Source: Alphaproteobacteria bacterium (GTDB lineage: Bacteria; Pseudomonadota; Alphaproteobacteria; JANSWW01). From it: a DNA stretch of 64,000 nucleotides. A model generated the notes under the pieces. It saw only the letters and a program-made list of their open reading frames with translations. It made no database searches and was not told the DNA's origin. The stretch lies in contig JANSWW010000001.1 in the NCBI GenBank assembly GCA_024743275.1, forward strand, positions 62,001 through 126,000. Direction: 5' to 3'. Below, piece after piece: positions 18,201 through 25,652 of this stretch (its first letter is position 1; each line of letters begins with the position of its first letter). Both the position numbers and the translations under genes were made by a program.

Positions 18201-18216
18201 TTGACGTAAACGTTAG
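18201..18216. promoter_or_regulatory. Possible LiuR/MerR-type operator upstream of etfB
   Basis: TTGACGTAAACGTTAG is close to the 16-bp palindrome TTGACGTTTACGTCAA that I recall for LiuR, a MerR-family regulator of branched-chain and acyl-CoA catabolism. Read on the minus strand it is CTAACGTTTACGTCAA. It lies 57 bases upstream of the etfB start. A TTGACA on the minus strand (bases 18247-18252) could be a -35 element. No regulator gene is in the window, so this is a motif match only. Confidence 0.4.
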
Positions 18217-18341
18217 GCCGTGTGGCGTACGACCTCATCAAGATGCTGTCAATGGCCGCAGGCGACGCCAAGTGACGCTTTTAGACCGAAGCGCCGCTTT
18301 CATGACGTTTTTCTTGTGCAATGCAACAGGAGCATATCTGC

Positions 18342-18923
18342 TCAGCGATTGCCACCGGGAATCCAAAGGACGTCGCTGGCGCCGTTGTCGTTGGCCTTGC
18401 GGCCGAGCACGAAGAGCAGATCGGACAGCCGGTTGATATAGCGGATCGCGGCGGAATTGATGGCCTCGACCTCGGCCAGCGCGGTGATTTCCCGCTCCGC
18501 CCGGCGGGCGACCGTGCGGGCGAGATGGAGATGGGCGGCCGCCGCCGTACCGCCCGGCAGGATGAAGGAGTTGAGTGGCTGGAGATCGGCGTTGGCCTGA
18601 TCGATTTCCTGTTCCAGGCGTTCGACCTGGGACTCGGTCACCCGCAGCGGCTCCCATTCCAGCGTTTCGCCCTCCGGCGGCTCCGGCGTGCACAGATCGG
18701 CGCCGAGATCGAAGAGATCGTTCTGGACCCGGCCCAGGATCGCGTCGATGCCGAACGGGTCGGTGGTGAGATGCAGGCGGACGAGACCGATGGTCGCGTT
18801 GGCCTCGTCCACGGTGCCGTAGGCGGCGACGCGCAGATCGTGCTTCGGGACCCGTTTACCGGTGCCCAGCGAGGTTTTTCCCTTATCCCCGCCCTTGGTG
18901 TAGATGCGCGTCAGCTGAACCAT
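18342..18923 (-). CDS. pduO: Cob(I)alamin adenosyltransferase (PduO type)
   Basis: 193 residues from the ATG at 18923 (MVQLTRIYTKGGDKGKTSLG). The ATP-binding N-terminal motif TRIYTKGGDKGKTSL, the FILPGGTAAAAHLHLART region, the arginine-rich RTVARRAEREI helix and NRLSDLLFVLGR are diagnostic of PduO-type enzymes. It adenosylates cob(I)alamin to give adenosylcobalamin. Two consumers lie in this window: NrdJ (4469) and ethylmalonyl-CoA mutase (23327). It is preceded by the small HIG1-like protein gene in the same direction. Confidence 0.95.
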   Translation of the reverse strand: MVQLTRIYTKGGDKGKTSLGTGKRVPKHDLRVAAYGTVDEANATIGLVRLHLTTDPFGIDAILGRVQNDLFDLGADLCTPEPPEGETLEWEPLRVTESQVERLEQEIDQANADLQPLNSFILPGGTAAAAHLHLARTVARRAEREITALAEVEAINSAAIRYINRLSDLLFVLGRKANDNGASDVLWIPGGNR

Positions 18924-19057
18924 GCGTTCCGTCCCGTCCTGCCCCGAAGGCCGCAAATATGAGATGTCAAACAGTCGAGTGGATGATATCGCCCCGCATG
19001 GCCCGGCCCGCAAGCGTCAAACCGTCTCAAATCGTCCGATTTGGCCGTTGGGCGGCC

Positions 19058-19249
19058 CTATTTCGCCAACATCGCCAGCGCGAAGAACAGCAGTGCGACG
19101 CCCTGGGCATAGACGCGGTACCGCATCAGCCTGTTCGACCATTTCTTGTTCATTTCGCCGCCCCGCGCCATGGCGAAGAGGCCGGTTCCGAGCACCCCCA
19201 GCGTAATCAGCATGGCGATGACCATCAGAATATAGAATGTGGCTCCCAT
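19058..19249 (-). CDS. Small two-TM protein (HIG1-like)
   Basis: 63 residues from the ATG at 19249 (MGATFYILM). TM1 spans about 4-24 (FYILMVIAMLITLGVLGTGL), a basic loop FAMARGGEMNKKWSNRLMRYRV follows the HIG1-domain pattern, and TM2 is at about 43-62. Small HIG1 or 'twin transmembrane' proteins next to the PduO-type adenosyltransferase and etfBA are a recurring alphaproteobacterial arrangement (recalled). Mitochondrial HIG1 homologues associate with respiratory complexes. The function here is unknown. Confidence 0.75.
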   Translation of the reverse strand: MGATFYILMVIAMLITLGVLGTGLFAMARGGEMNKKWSNRLMRYRVYAQGVALLFFALAMLAK

Positions 19250-19313
19250 GCCCGACACATAGACCCGTTGCCGGCCGGAGGAAAGCATCGATTCGCAACC
19301 CCAGGACTGCGTC

Positions 19314-19341
19314 TTGAAACTTGTCCGTAATTGCGTACATT
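19314..19341 (+). promoter_or_regulatory. Promoter of the yefM-yoeB pair (possibly leaderless)
   Basis: TTGAAA (19314-19319) and TACATT (19336-19341) are separated by 16 bases. The expected start of transcription falls at about 19347-19349, on the yefM ATG (19348). No Shine-Dalgarno sequence precedes the ATG, which fits a leaderless message. GCGTACATTAG over the -10 could also be part of a YefM operator. Confidence 0.5.
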
Positions 19342-19347
19342 AGAGCG

Positions 19348-19605
19348 ATGCGAACGACATCCTACAGTGATCTGCGAAAGAACCTGGCGAAGCATCTGGA
19401 TCAGGTGGCCGACGACAACACCCCGGTGATCATCACCCGTGACCGGGGAAAACCCGCGGCGGTCTTGATGTCGATCGAGGATTTCGCCTCCTACGAGGAA
19501 ACCGCCCATCTGTTGCGCTCGCCGGTCAACGCCGACCGGCTGACGACGGCCGTTCGGGATCTCGACGCCGGCAAGGGTGAAGAGCGCTCTCTGATCGAGG
19601 AATGA
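19348..19605 (+). CDS. yefM: Antitoxin, YefM/Phd family
   Basis: 85 residues from the ATG at 19348 (MRTTSYSDLRKNLAKHLDQV). The N-terminal Phd/YefM DNA-binding fold is followed by VIITRDRGKPAAVLMSIEDFASYEET, typical of YefM, and a flexible acidic C-terminus that would wrap the toxin. It overlaps the toxin gene by 4 bases (ATGA at 19602). It neutralises YoeB and represses its own operon. A start nine codons upstream would lie before the -10 element and is rejected. Confidence 0.92.
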   Translation: MRTTSYSDLRKNLAKHLDQVADDNTPVIITRDRGKPAAVLMSIEDFASYEETAHLLRSPVNADRLTTAVRDLDAGKGEERSLIEE

Positions 19606-19865
19606 AGATCGTTTTCCATGCGCTCGCCTGGGACGACTATCTTTATTGGCAGGCCACGGACAAGAAGCGGCTCCGCAAGCTCAACGAGCTTACAAGATCC
19701 TGCCAACGCACGCCGTTCGACGGTATTGGAAAGCCGGAACCGCTCAAGGGCGTTCTGTCGGGCTTCTGGTCCCGGCGGCTGGACCAGGAACACCGCCTCG
19801 TCTACCGCGTGGTCGAGGACGATGTCCTGGAGATCGTCCAGTGCCGCTATCATTACATGCGCTAG
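19602..19865 (+). CDS. yoeB: Toxin YoeB (Txe family mRNA interferase)
   Basis: 87 residues. The YoeB pattern is visible throughout: FHALAWDDYLYWQATDKK, LNELTRSCQRTPFDGIGKPEPLK, GFWSRRLDQEHRLVYRV and the C-terminal CRYHYMR with the catalytic His-Tyr. It is a ribosome-dependent mRNA endonuclease. All recognisable catalytic positions (Glu, Arg, His, Tyr) are present, so the module looks functional. It is convergent with mcd, 21 bases away. Confidence 0.93.
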   Translation: MKIVFHALAWDDYLYWQATDKKRLRKLNELTRSCQRTPFDGIGKPEPLKGVLSGFWSRRLDQEHRLVYRVVEDDVLEIVQCRYHYMR

Positions 19866-19886
19866 GGGCTATCCCCGGGCTGGGAC

Positions 19887-21590
19887 CTAATTCCGTCCAC
19901 CCAGACCCCGGGCCAGCAGGCCGCGGGCGACCACATGGGCCTGGATCTCGGCCGCACCCTCGAAGATGTTGAGGATGCGGGCATCGCAGATCACCCGGCT
20001 GATCTGATATTCCAGCGCATAGCCGTTGCCGCCATGGATCTGCAGCGCGTTGTCGGCGTTCGACCAGGCGACCCGGGCGGCCAGCAGCTTGGCCATGCCG
20101 GCCTCGATGTCGCAGCGCCGGCCGCTGTCCTTCTCGACCGCCGAGAACAGGGTGAGCTGACGGGCGATCATGGTCTCGACCGCCATCCAGGCGAGCTTGC
20201 AGGACACCCGCGGGAAGGTCGCCAGGGCCTTGCCGAACTGGACCCGGTCGAGGGCGTATTGCCGGCCGATGTCGAAGGCGTTCTGGGCGACGCCGACGGC
20301 CCGGGCGGCGGTCTGGATGCGCGCGCCCTCGAAGGTCGACATGAGCTGCTTGAAGCCCTGGCCCTCCTCCCCGCCGAGGAGCTGTTCTGCCGGTACCGTG
20401 AAGTTGTCGAAGGCGAGCTCGTATTCCTTCATCCCGCGATAGCCGAGAACCTCGATCTCGCCGCCGGTCATGCCCTCGGCCGGGAACGGGTTATCCTCCG
20501 TGCCGCGCGGTTTTTCCGCCAGCAACATGGAAAGCCCGCGATAGCCCGCCTCGTCCGGGTTGGTCCGGACCAGCATGGTCATCAGATCGGACCGGCTGGC
20601 ATGGGTGATCCAGGTCTTGTTGCCGTTGACCACATAGCTGTCGCCGTCCTTGACCGCCCTGGTCTTGAGCGAGCCCAGGTCCGAACCGGTATTGGGCTCG
20701 GTGAACACCGCCGTCGGCAGGATTTCGCCCGAGGCGATCTTGGGCAGGTATTTCGCTTTCTGCTCAGGCGTGCCGCCGATCTGAATCAGTTCCCCGGCGA
20801 TCTCCGAGCGGGTGCCGAGCGAGCCGACCCCGATATAGGCCCGGCTCAGCGCCTCGGTGACCACGCACATCGCCGTCTTGCCGAGACCGAGGCCCCCATG
20901 CTCCTCCGCGATGGTGAGCCCGAAGACGCCCAAGTCCGCCATTTCCTCGATCACCTCGATCGGGATCAGCTCGTCCTTCAGATGCCAGTCATGGGCATAG
21001 GGCACGACCTTTTCGGCTGTGAAACGATCGAACTGCTCGACCATCATGGTCAGCATCTCGTCCTCGTAGGCCGGGTCCAGCGTGGTCCCGTCGGCGAGCA
21101 TCGCGCCCAGGGTTTTCTTGGCGTCCGCCGAGTTGGCGGCGATCAGGGTGGCGACCGCGTCGATCTGGAATTCCCGGACCGCATCCGCGCCAAGGCCGAG
21201 ATCGGCCGGGCGGATCACCTCGACCTGGGACAGCGCGATGCCGCCGGCCATCTGCGCCAGATACTCCCCGAATCCGATCTGGATGGTCAGGCGTTCGGCC
21301 TCGTTGAGCTTGTCCTGCGCCTCCAGCCGGCGGCCCCAGGCCAAAAGCTGACGCAGGCTCTCACCATAGGTCCGGTACCAGGCGAAGCCATGGGCGGCCA
21401 TCTGTTCTTCGTCGAGAAGCCCGGCGTTGACCTTGCCCTCCGGCGCGACGCGGGCGGCAAGCGCCTGTTCGGCTTGAGCCAGCAGCCGGTCGACGGCGAT
21501 CATCGCGGCGTCGGCGGTGGCGAGCAGATCGAAGTCACCCGTGATGTCGGGGTTTGTCTTCGCGGTGAGATCGAGGGCGGCGTCGTTCAT
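19887..21590 (-). CDS. mcd: (2S)-methylsuccinyl-CoA dehydrogenase
   Basis: 567 residues, longer than ordinary acyl-CoA dehydrogenases (~390) because of a ~170-residue N-terminal extension, which is characteristic of Mcd. The acyl-CoA dehydrogenase core includes TIAEEHGGLGLG, AVFTEPNTGSDLG, KTWITHASRSDL, GEEGQGFKQLMSTFEGARIQ and the C-terminal QIHGGNGYALEY. It oxidises methylsuccinyl-CoA to mesaconyl-CoA in the ethylmalonyl-CoA pathway and passes electrons to ETF (etfAB nearby). It lies 128 bases downstream of ccr on the same strand. The assignment is strengthened by ccr and ecm next to it. Confidence 0.93.
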   Translation of the reverse strand: MNDAALDLTAKTNPDITGDFDLLATADAAMIAVDRLLAQAEQALAARVAPEGKVNAGLLDEEQMAAHGFAWYRTYGESLRQLLAWGRRLEAQDKLNEAERLTIQIGFGEYLAQMAGGIALSQVEVIRPADLGLGADAVREFQIDAVATLIAANSADAKKTLGAMLADGTTLDPAYEDEMLTMMVEQFDRFTAEKVVPYAHDWHLKDELIPIEVIEEMADLGVFGLTIAEEHGGLGLGKTAMCVVTEALSRAYIGVGSLGTRSEIAGELIQIGGTPEQKAKYLPKIASGEILPTAVFTEPNTGSDLGSLKTRAVKDGDSYVVNGNKTWITHASRSDLMTMLVRTNPDEAGYRGLSMLLAEKPRGTEDNPFPAEGMTGGEIEVLGYRGMKEYELAFDNFTVPAEQLLGGEEGQGFKQLMSTFEGARIQTAARAVGVAQNAFDIGRQYALDRVQFGKALATFPRVSCKLAWMAVETMIARQLTLFSAVEKDSGRRCDIEAGMAKLLAARVAWSNADNALQIHGGNGYALEYQISRVICDARILNIFEGAAEIQAHVVARGLLARGLGGRN

Positions 21591-21718
21591 GGGGCGCGTC
21601 CTGGGTATGCTGTTTCGTTCGGTGTCATGCGAAGGATAGGGTGCGTAAGCCGGGAGAGCGAGACCCTCCCGGCTTTCTTGCGTCCGTTTGCCCTAGGGGC
21701 GGTTAGCGCATCGGGGCG

Positions 21719-23008
21719 TCAGGCGTCGCGGGCCTCGTCCAGGGTCCGCATGCCGGGCCGTTTGGCCTGGACGAGGACCGCCATGTTGCCCGGCTTGTGC
21801 TCGTTGCGGAGCATTTTCATATGGGCCTCGGGGATGTCGTCCCAGGCGAAGACCTCGGACATCACCGGATCGATGCGGCGTTCGATCACCAATTGATTGG
21901 CCTGGGAGGCCTGCATCAGGTTGGCGAAATGGCTGCCCTGGATGCGCTTCTGGCGCATCCAGACGAAACGGGCGTCGAAGGTCAGGTTGAAGCCGGTGGT
22001 CCCGGCGCAGAACACCACCATGCCGCCGCGCTTCACGATGAAACAGGAGACCGGGAAGGTCGCCTCGCCCGGATGTTCGAAGACGAAATCCACGTCGTTG
22101 CCCTTGCCGGTGTGCTGCCAGATCGCTTTGCCGAACTCGCGGACCTTGCGCATATAGGCCTTGTATCCGTCCACGTCCTTGACCGAGGGAAGCTGGCCCC
22201 AACAGTCGAAATTCTTGCGGTTGACGACGCCCTTGGCGCCCATCTGCATAACGAAGTCGGTCTTATCGTCCTCCGAGATCACGCCGATCGCGTTGGCGCC
22301 GGCGGTGGCGATCAACTGGGTCGCCATGGAGCCGATGCCCCCGGACGCCCCCCAGACCAGCACATTGTGGCCCGGGCGCAGGATATGCGGCCGGTGGCCG
22401 AACAGCATGCGGTAGGCGGTGGCCAGGGTGAGCACGTAGCAGCCGCTCTCCTCCCAGGTCAGGTGCTTCGGCCGCGGCATGAGCTGGCGGGCCTGGACCT
22501 TCGCGAACTGGGCGAAGGAGCCGTCCGGCGACTCATAGCCCCAGATCCGCTGGGAGGGGCTGAACATCGGATCGCCGCCATTGCACTCCTCGTCGTCGCC
22601 GTCGTCCTGATTGCAGTGGACCACGACCTCGTCGCCGACCTTGAAGCGTTTCACCTTCGAGCCGACGGCCCAGACGATGCCCGCGGCGTCGGAGCCGATG
22701 ATGTGATAGTCCGCGCCGGTGCCGTCGAACACCGAGACCGGCAGGCCGAGACAGGCCCAGACCCCGTTATAGTTGACGCCGGCGGCCATCACCATGATGA
22801 GGACCTCGTCGTCGCCGATCGCCGGCGTGTCCACCACCTCGACCTGGAAGGCCTTGGTCGGCTCGCCGTGGCGCTCGCGCCGGATCGCCCAGGCATACAT
22901 CTGTTTCGGCACATAGCCCAGGGGCGGGATCTCGCCGACTTCATAGAGATCCTTCTTCTGCGCGCCCCGCGATTCGTCGAGGGCAATCACTTCGGCGGTT
23001 TCTGACAT
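21719..23008 (-). CDS. ccr: Crotonyl-CoA carboxylase/reductase
   Basis: 429 residues from the ATG at 23008 (MSETAEVIAL); an upstream in-frame TTG/ATG extension lacks support. It is a medium-chain dehydrogenase/reductase with the Ccr-specific features VWACLGLPVSVFDG, HIIGSDAAGIVW, VVVHCNQDDGDDEECNGGDP, the nucleotide fold VLVWGASGGIGSMATQL, and the CO2-pocket segments HTGKGNDVDFVFEHPGEATF and GSHFANLMQASQAN. It reductively carboxylates crotonyl-CoA to ethylmalonyl-CoA with NADPH, the hallmark step of the pathway. It is divergent from ecm. Confidence 0.97.
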   Translation of the reverse strand: MSETAEVIALDESRGAQKKDLYEVGEIPPLGYVPKQMYAWAIRRERHGEPTKAFQVEVVDTPAIGDDEVLIMVMAAGVNYNGVWACLGLPVSVFDGTGADYHIIGSDAAGIVWAVGSKVKRFKVGDEVVVHCNQDDGDDEECNGGDPMFSPSQRIWGYESPDGSFAQFAKVQARQLMPRPKHLTWEESGCYVLTLATAYRMLFGHRPHILRPGHNVLVWGASGGIGSMATQLIATAGANAIGVISEDDKTDFVMQMGAKGVVNRKNFDCWGQLPSVKDVDGYKAYMRKVREFGKAIWQHTGKGNDVDFVFEHPGEATFPVSCFIVKRGGMVVFCAGTTGFNLTFDARFVWMRQKRIQGSHFANLMQASQANQLVIERRIDPVMSEVFAWDDIPEAHMKMLRNEHKPGNMAVLVQAKRPGMRTLDEARDA

Positions 23009-23326
23009 CAACCCGTTCCTTTTCACCGTTCGTCCCCATTCCCGGGTTCCTGCCCGGGGGAGGTCATGGACATCTCGACCCCCTGCTCAAACGCCGGGAG
23101 CGCATTATGCTGCCAACACCGTTTGCGACCGCAGCGGGACGGCTTCCGGCGACCGTCCTTCGCGTGCACCGCCACAACTGTGTTGCATTGCCGAAATCGG
23201 TCATATATTGCTCAGCGTTGATGTCAAAGGAAATTTTCGTACGATTGGAAAAATCAAAATAGAAATATTTTTCCGATTCTTCGAAACGCCGCCGTGTAAC
23301 CCTATTGTCGTAAAGGGAAAATCTCA
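23009..23326. promoter_or_regulatory. Divergent ccr-ecm control region with an inverted repeat
   Basis: This 318-base gap separates the divergent ccr and ecm starts and has no credible gene. Its right half is AT-rich against a GC-rich background. GGAAAAAT (23247-23254) and ATTTTTCC (23267-23274) form a perfect 8-bp inverted repeat 53 bases before the ecm ATG. On the plus strand TTGCAT (23183-23188) and TATATT (23204-23209), 15 bases apart, are a weak promoter candidate. AAGGGAAAA at 23312 is the ecm ribosome binding region. I could not recognise a known regulator's operator. Confidence 0.45.
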
Positions 23327-25342
23327 ATGGTAACGCCGCACCGCAACACCGACGAGCCTCAGCGGGCTGAAGCGCGCGACAAGCCGTGGATGTTCCGCAC
23401 CTATGCGGGCCACTCCAGCGCGACCGAAAGCAACAAGCTCTACCGCACCAATCTTTCCCGGGGTCAGACGGGTTTGAGCGTCGCCTTCGACCTGCCGACC
23501 CAGACCGGCTACGACGCGGATCACCCGCTGGCGAAGGGCGAGGTCGGCAAGGTCGGTGTGCCGATCAGCCATCTTGGCGACATGGAGACCCTGTTCGACC
23601 AGATCCCGCTGGATCAGATGAACACCTCCATGACGATCAACGCGACCGCCGCCTGGCTGATGTCGCTTTACATCGCCGCGGCGGAGCGCCAGGGGGTCGA
23701 CCGGTCCAAACTGGCGGGGACGACCCAGAACGACATCGTAAAGGAGTATCTGTCGCGCGGGACCTATATCTTCCCGCCGAAGGCGAGCCTAAAGCTCACC
23801 GGGGATATGATCGCGTTCACCTATCGCGAAATTCCGAAATGGAACCCGGTCAATGTGTGCAGCTATCACTTGCAGGAGGCCGGGGCCGAACCGGTCCAGG
23901 AAGTCGCCTATGCGCTGGCCAATGCCTGCGCCATTCTCGACGAGGTGAAATCCCGGCCGGAGGTGCCGGAGGCGGACTTCCCCCGGGTGGTCGGGCGAAT
24001 CAGTTTCTTCGTCAACGCCGGCATTCGTTTCATAACCGAAATGTGCAAGATGCGGGCCTTCGCCGAATTGTGGGACGAGGTCTGTCGCACCCGCTATGGC
24101 ATCGACGATCCGAAATTCCGCCGCTTCCGCTATGGCGTTCAGGTCAATTCCCTTGGCCTCACCGAGCAGCAGCCGGAAAACAATGTCTATCGCATCCTCT
24201 TGGAAATGCTGGCGGTCACCCTGTCGAAGAACGCGCGGGCCCGGGCGGTACAGTTGCCGGCCTGGAACGAGGCGCTGGGTCTGCCGCGTCCTTTCGACCA
24301 GCAATGGTCTTTGCGGATGCAGCAAATTCTCGCCTATGAGACGGATCTTTTGGAATTTGGCGATCTCTTCGACGGTTCGGAGGTGATCGAGGCCAAGGTC
24401 GAGGCCATGAAGGCGGCGGCCCGCGCGGAATTGGCCCGGATCGACGAGATGGGGGGCGCCGAGGCGGCGGTCGAGAGCAGTTATATGAAGCAGCGCCTGG
24501 TGGAGGCCAATGCCCGCCGGATCGCCGCGATCGAGAGCGGCGAGCAGGTCATCGTCGGGGTCAACCGCTATCAGGAAAGCGCGCCGTCGCCGCTGACCAC
24601 CGGCGAGGATGGCGGCTTCATGGCCGTGGACCCGAAGGCGGAGGCCGATCAGATCGCCCGCCTCGAGGCATGGCGCGAGCAGCGGGACGACGCGGCGGTG
24701 AAAGCGGCCCTCGGCAAGCTGGAAGAGACCGCGAAAGAGGGCGGCAACATCATGGAGGCCTCCATCGCCTGCGCCCATGCCGGTGTGACCACGGGCGAGT
24801 GGGCCGGGACGCTCCGGGCATTGTTCGGCGAGTACCGGGCGCCGACCGGGGTGGCGGGAGCCGCCGCGGTCAGGGGCGACGCCCTGGAGGACGTCCGGGC
24901 CGCGGTCGAATCGGTCTCTCAACAATTGGGCCGGCGGGTCAAGATGCTGGTTGGAAAGCCGGGTCTGGACGGGCATTCCAACGGCGCCGAGCAGATCGCC
25001 GTGCGCGCCCGGGACGCCGGATTCGAGGTGGTTTACGAGGGTATCCGTCTCACGCCGGCGGAGATCGTCAACGCCGCCCTGGAGGAGGGGGTCCACGTCA
25101 TTGGGCTTTCGATTCTATCCGGCAGCCATGTTGCCCTTGTTGGCGAAGTTATGGACCGTCTCCGGGCCGGTGGGCTGGACCATGTCCCGCTGGTCGTCGG
25201 CGGGATCATTCCGCCTGACGATGAAAAATCCCTGAAAGCCGCCGGCGTCGCCCGGGTCTACACCCCGAAAGACTATGACATCACGCAAATCCTCGCGGAT
25301 ATCGTGTCTCTGGTCGGCGAGGCCGATGTGGCGGCGGCATAG
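23327..25342 (+). CDS. ecm: Ethylmalonyl-CoA mutase
   Basis: 671 residues, a fused B12-dependent mutase. The N-terminal TIM-barrel substrate domain has [40 protein letters not shown] and [20 protein letters not shown]. The C-terminal cobalamin domain has the DxHxxG motif in [11 protein letters not shown] (His near residue 549), [10 protein letters not shown] and [10 protein letters not shown]. Ecm sequences differ from methylmalonyl-CoA mutase by the TYAGHSSA region, and the adjacent ccr supports the Ecm call. It rearranges ethylmalonyl-CoA to methylsuccinyl-CoA, the substrate of Mcd, and needs adenosylcobalamin. Confidence 0.95.
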   Translation: MVTPHRNTDEPQRAEARDKPWMFRTYAGHSSATESNKLYRTNLSRGQTGLSVAFDLPTQTGYDADHPLAKGEVGKVGVPISHLGDMETLFDQIPLDQMNTSMTINATAAWLMSLYIAAAERQGVDRSKLAGTTQNDIVKEYLSRGTYIFPPKASLKLTGDMIAFTYREIPKWNPVNVCSYHLQEAGAEPVQEVAYALANACAILDEVKSRPEVPEADFPRVVGRISFFVNAGIRFITEMCKMRAFAELWDEVCRTRYGIDDPKFRRFRYGVQVNSLGLTEQQPENNVYRILLEMLAVTLSKNARARAVQLPAWNEALGLPRPFDQQWSLRMQQILAYETDLLEFGDLFDGSEVIEAKVEAMKAAARAELARIDEMGGAEAAVESSYMKQRLVEANARRIAAIESGEQVIVGVNRYQESAPSPLTTGEDGGFMAVDPKAEADQIARLEAWREQRDDAAVKAALGKLEETAKEGGNIMEASIACAHAGVTTGEWAGTLRALFGEYRAPTGVAGAAAVRGDALEDVRAAVESVSQQLGRRVKMLVGKPGLDGHSNGAEQIAVRARDAGFEVVYEGIRLTPAEIVNAALEEGVHVIGLSILSGSHVALVGEVMDRLRAGGLDHVPLVVGGIIPPDDEKSLKAAGVARVYTPKDYDITQILADIVSLVGEADVAAA

Positions 25343-25490
25343 AAAACTGCAATTGAGTATGGGTGGCCGGCGGGAGGATCGCTGGCCATACCTTCATAAA
25401 AATCAATAAGTTATATATTTTCCTGAAGGTGCCGTCTTACCGTTGGTTAATCTGATTTCTTAAGAGTGACTTAAGGAAACCGCGATGTAA

Positions 25491-25502
25491 CTGCACTGGC
25501 AG
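25491..25502. repeat. Palindromic site copy 1 (one mismatch)
   Basis: CTGCACTGGCAG: a CTGCA-N2-TGCAG palindrome with one changed base, part of a 14-base word AACTGCACT[T/G]GCAG. It is 164 bases upstream of the J-domain gene's ATG, and its centre is 43 bases from that of copy 2. Confidence 0.5.
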
Positions 25503-25533
25503 GCATTGGGGGCGCCTCGTGCCGCCGGTTTGT

Positions 25534-25545
25534 CTGCAAGTGCAG
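25534..25545. repeat. Palindromic site copy 2 (exact)
   Basis: CTGCAAGTGCAG: perfect 5-bp arms around 2 bases. The 14-base word spanning 25534-25547 is the exact reverse complement of the copy at 25733-25746. Confidence 0.55.
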
Positions 25546-25576
25546 TTGACAGATCCCATCCGCATGCTATGACCGG

Positions 25577-25610
25577 GGTCCGAGACCACAAGATATCGTG
25601 GTCTTGGACC
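25577..25610. other. Long hairpin in the J-gene leader
   Basis: GGTCCGAGACCAC (25577-25589) pairs with GTGGTCTTGGACC (25598-25610): 13 pairs, 12 Watson-Crick and one G-U, around the 8-base loop AAGATATC. No T-run follows, so it is not a standard terminator. It lies 43 bases before the gene start. It may be an RNA control element or a DNA operator. Confidence 0.55.
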
Positions 25611-25652
25611 TCAAACAGTGTTTATCTTGTGATCTTTCGAAGCGGGTTCTTC

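Larger units (their letters stand above)
25343..25652 (+). promoter_or_regulatory. Structured leader/control region before the J-domain gene
   Basis: This 310-base gap holds no gene I can support but is dense in signals. CTTAAG occurs twice with an 11-bp period (25459-25464 and 25470-25475). Two copies of a CTGCA-N2-TGCAG palindrome lie at 25491 and 25534, and a 13-bp-stem hairpin at 25577-25610. The first ~100 bases after ecm are AT-rich (ATAAGTTATATATTTTCC near 25408) without a clear terminator stem. Confidence 0.5.
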
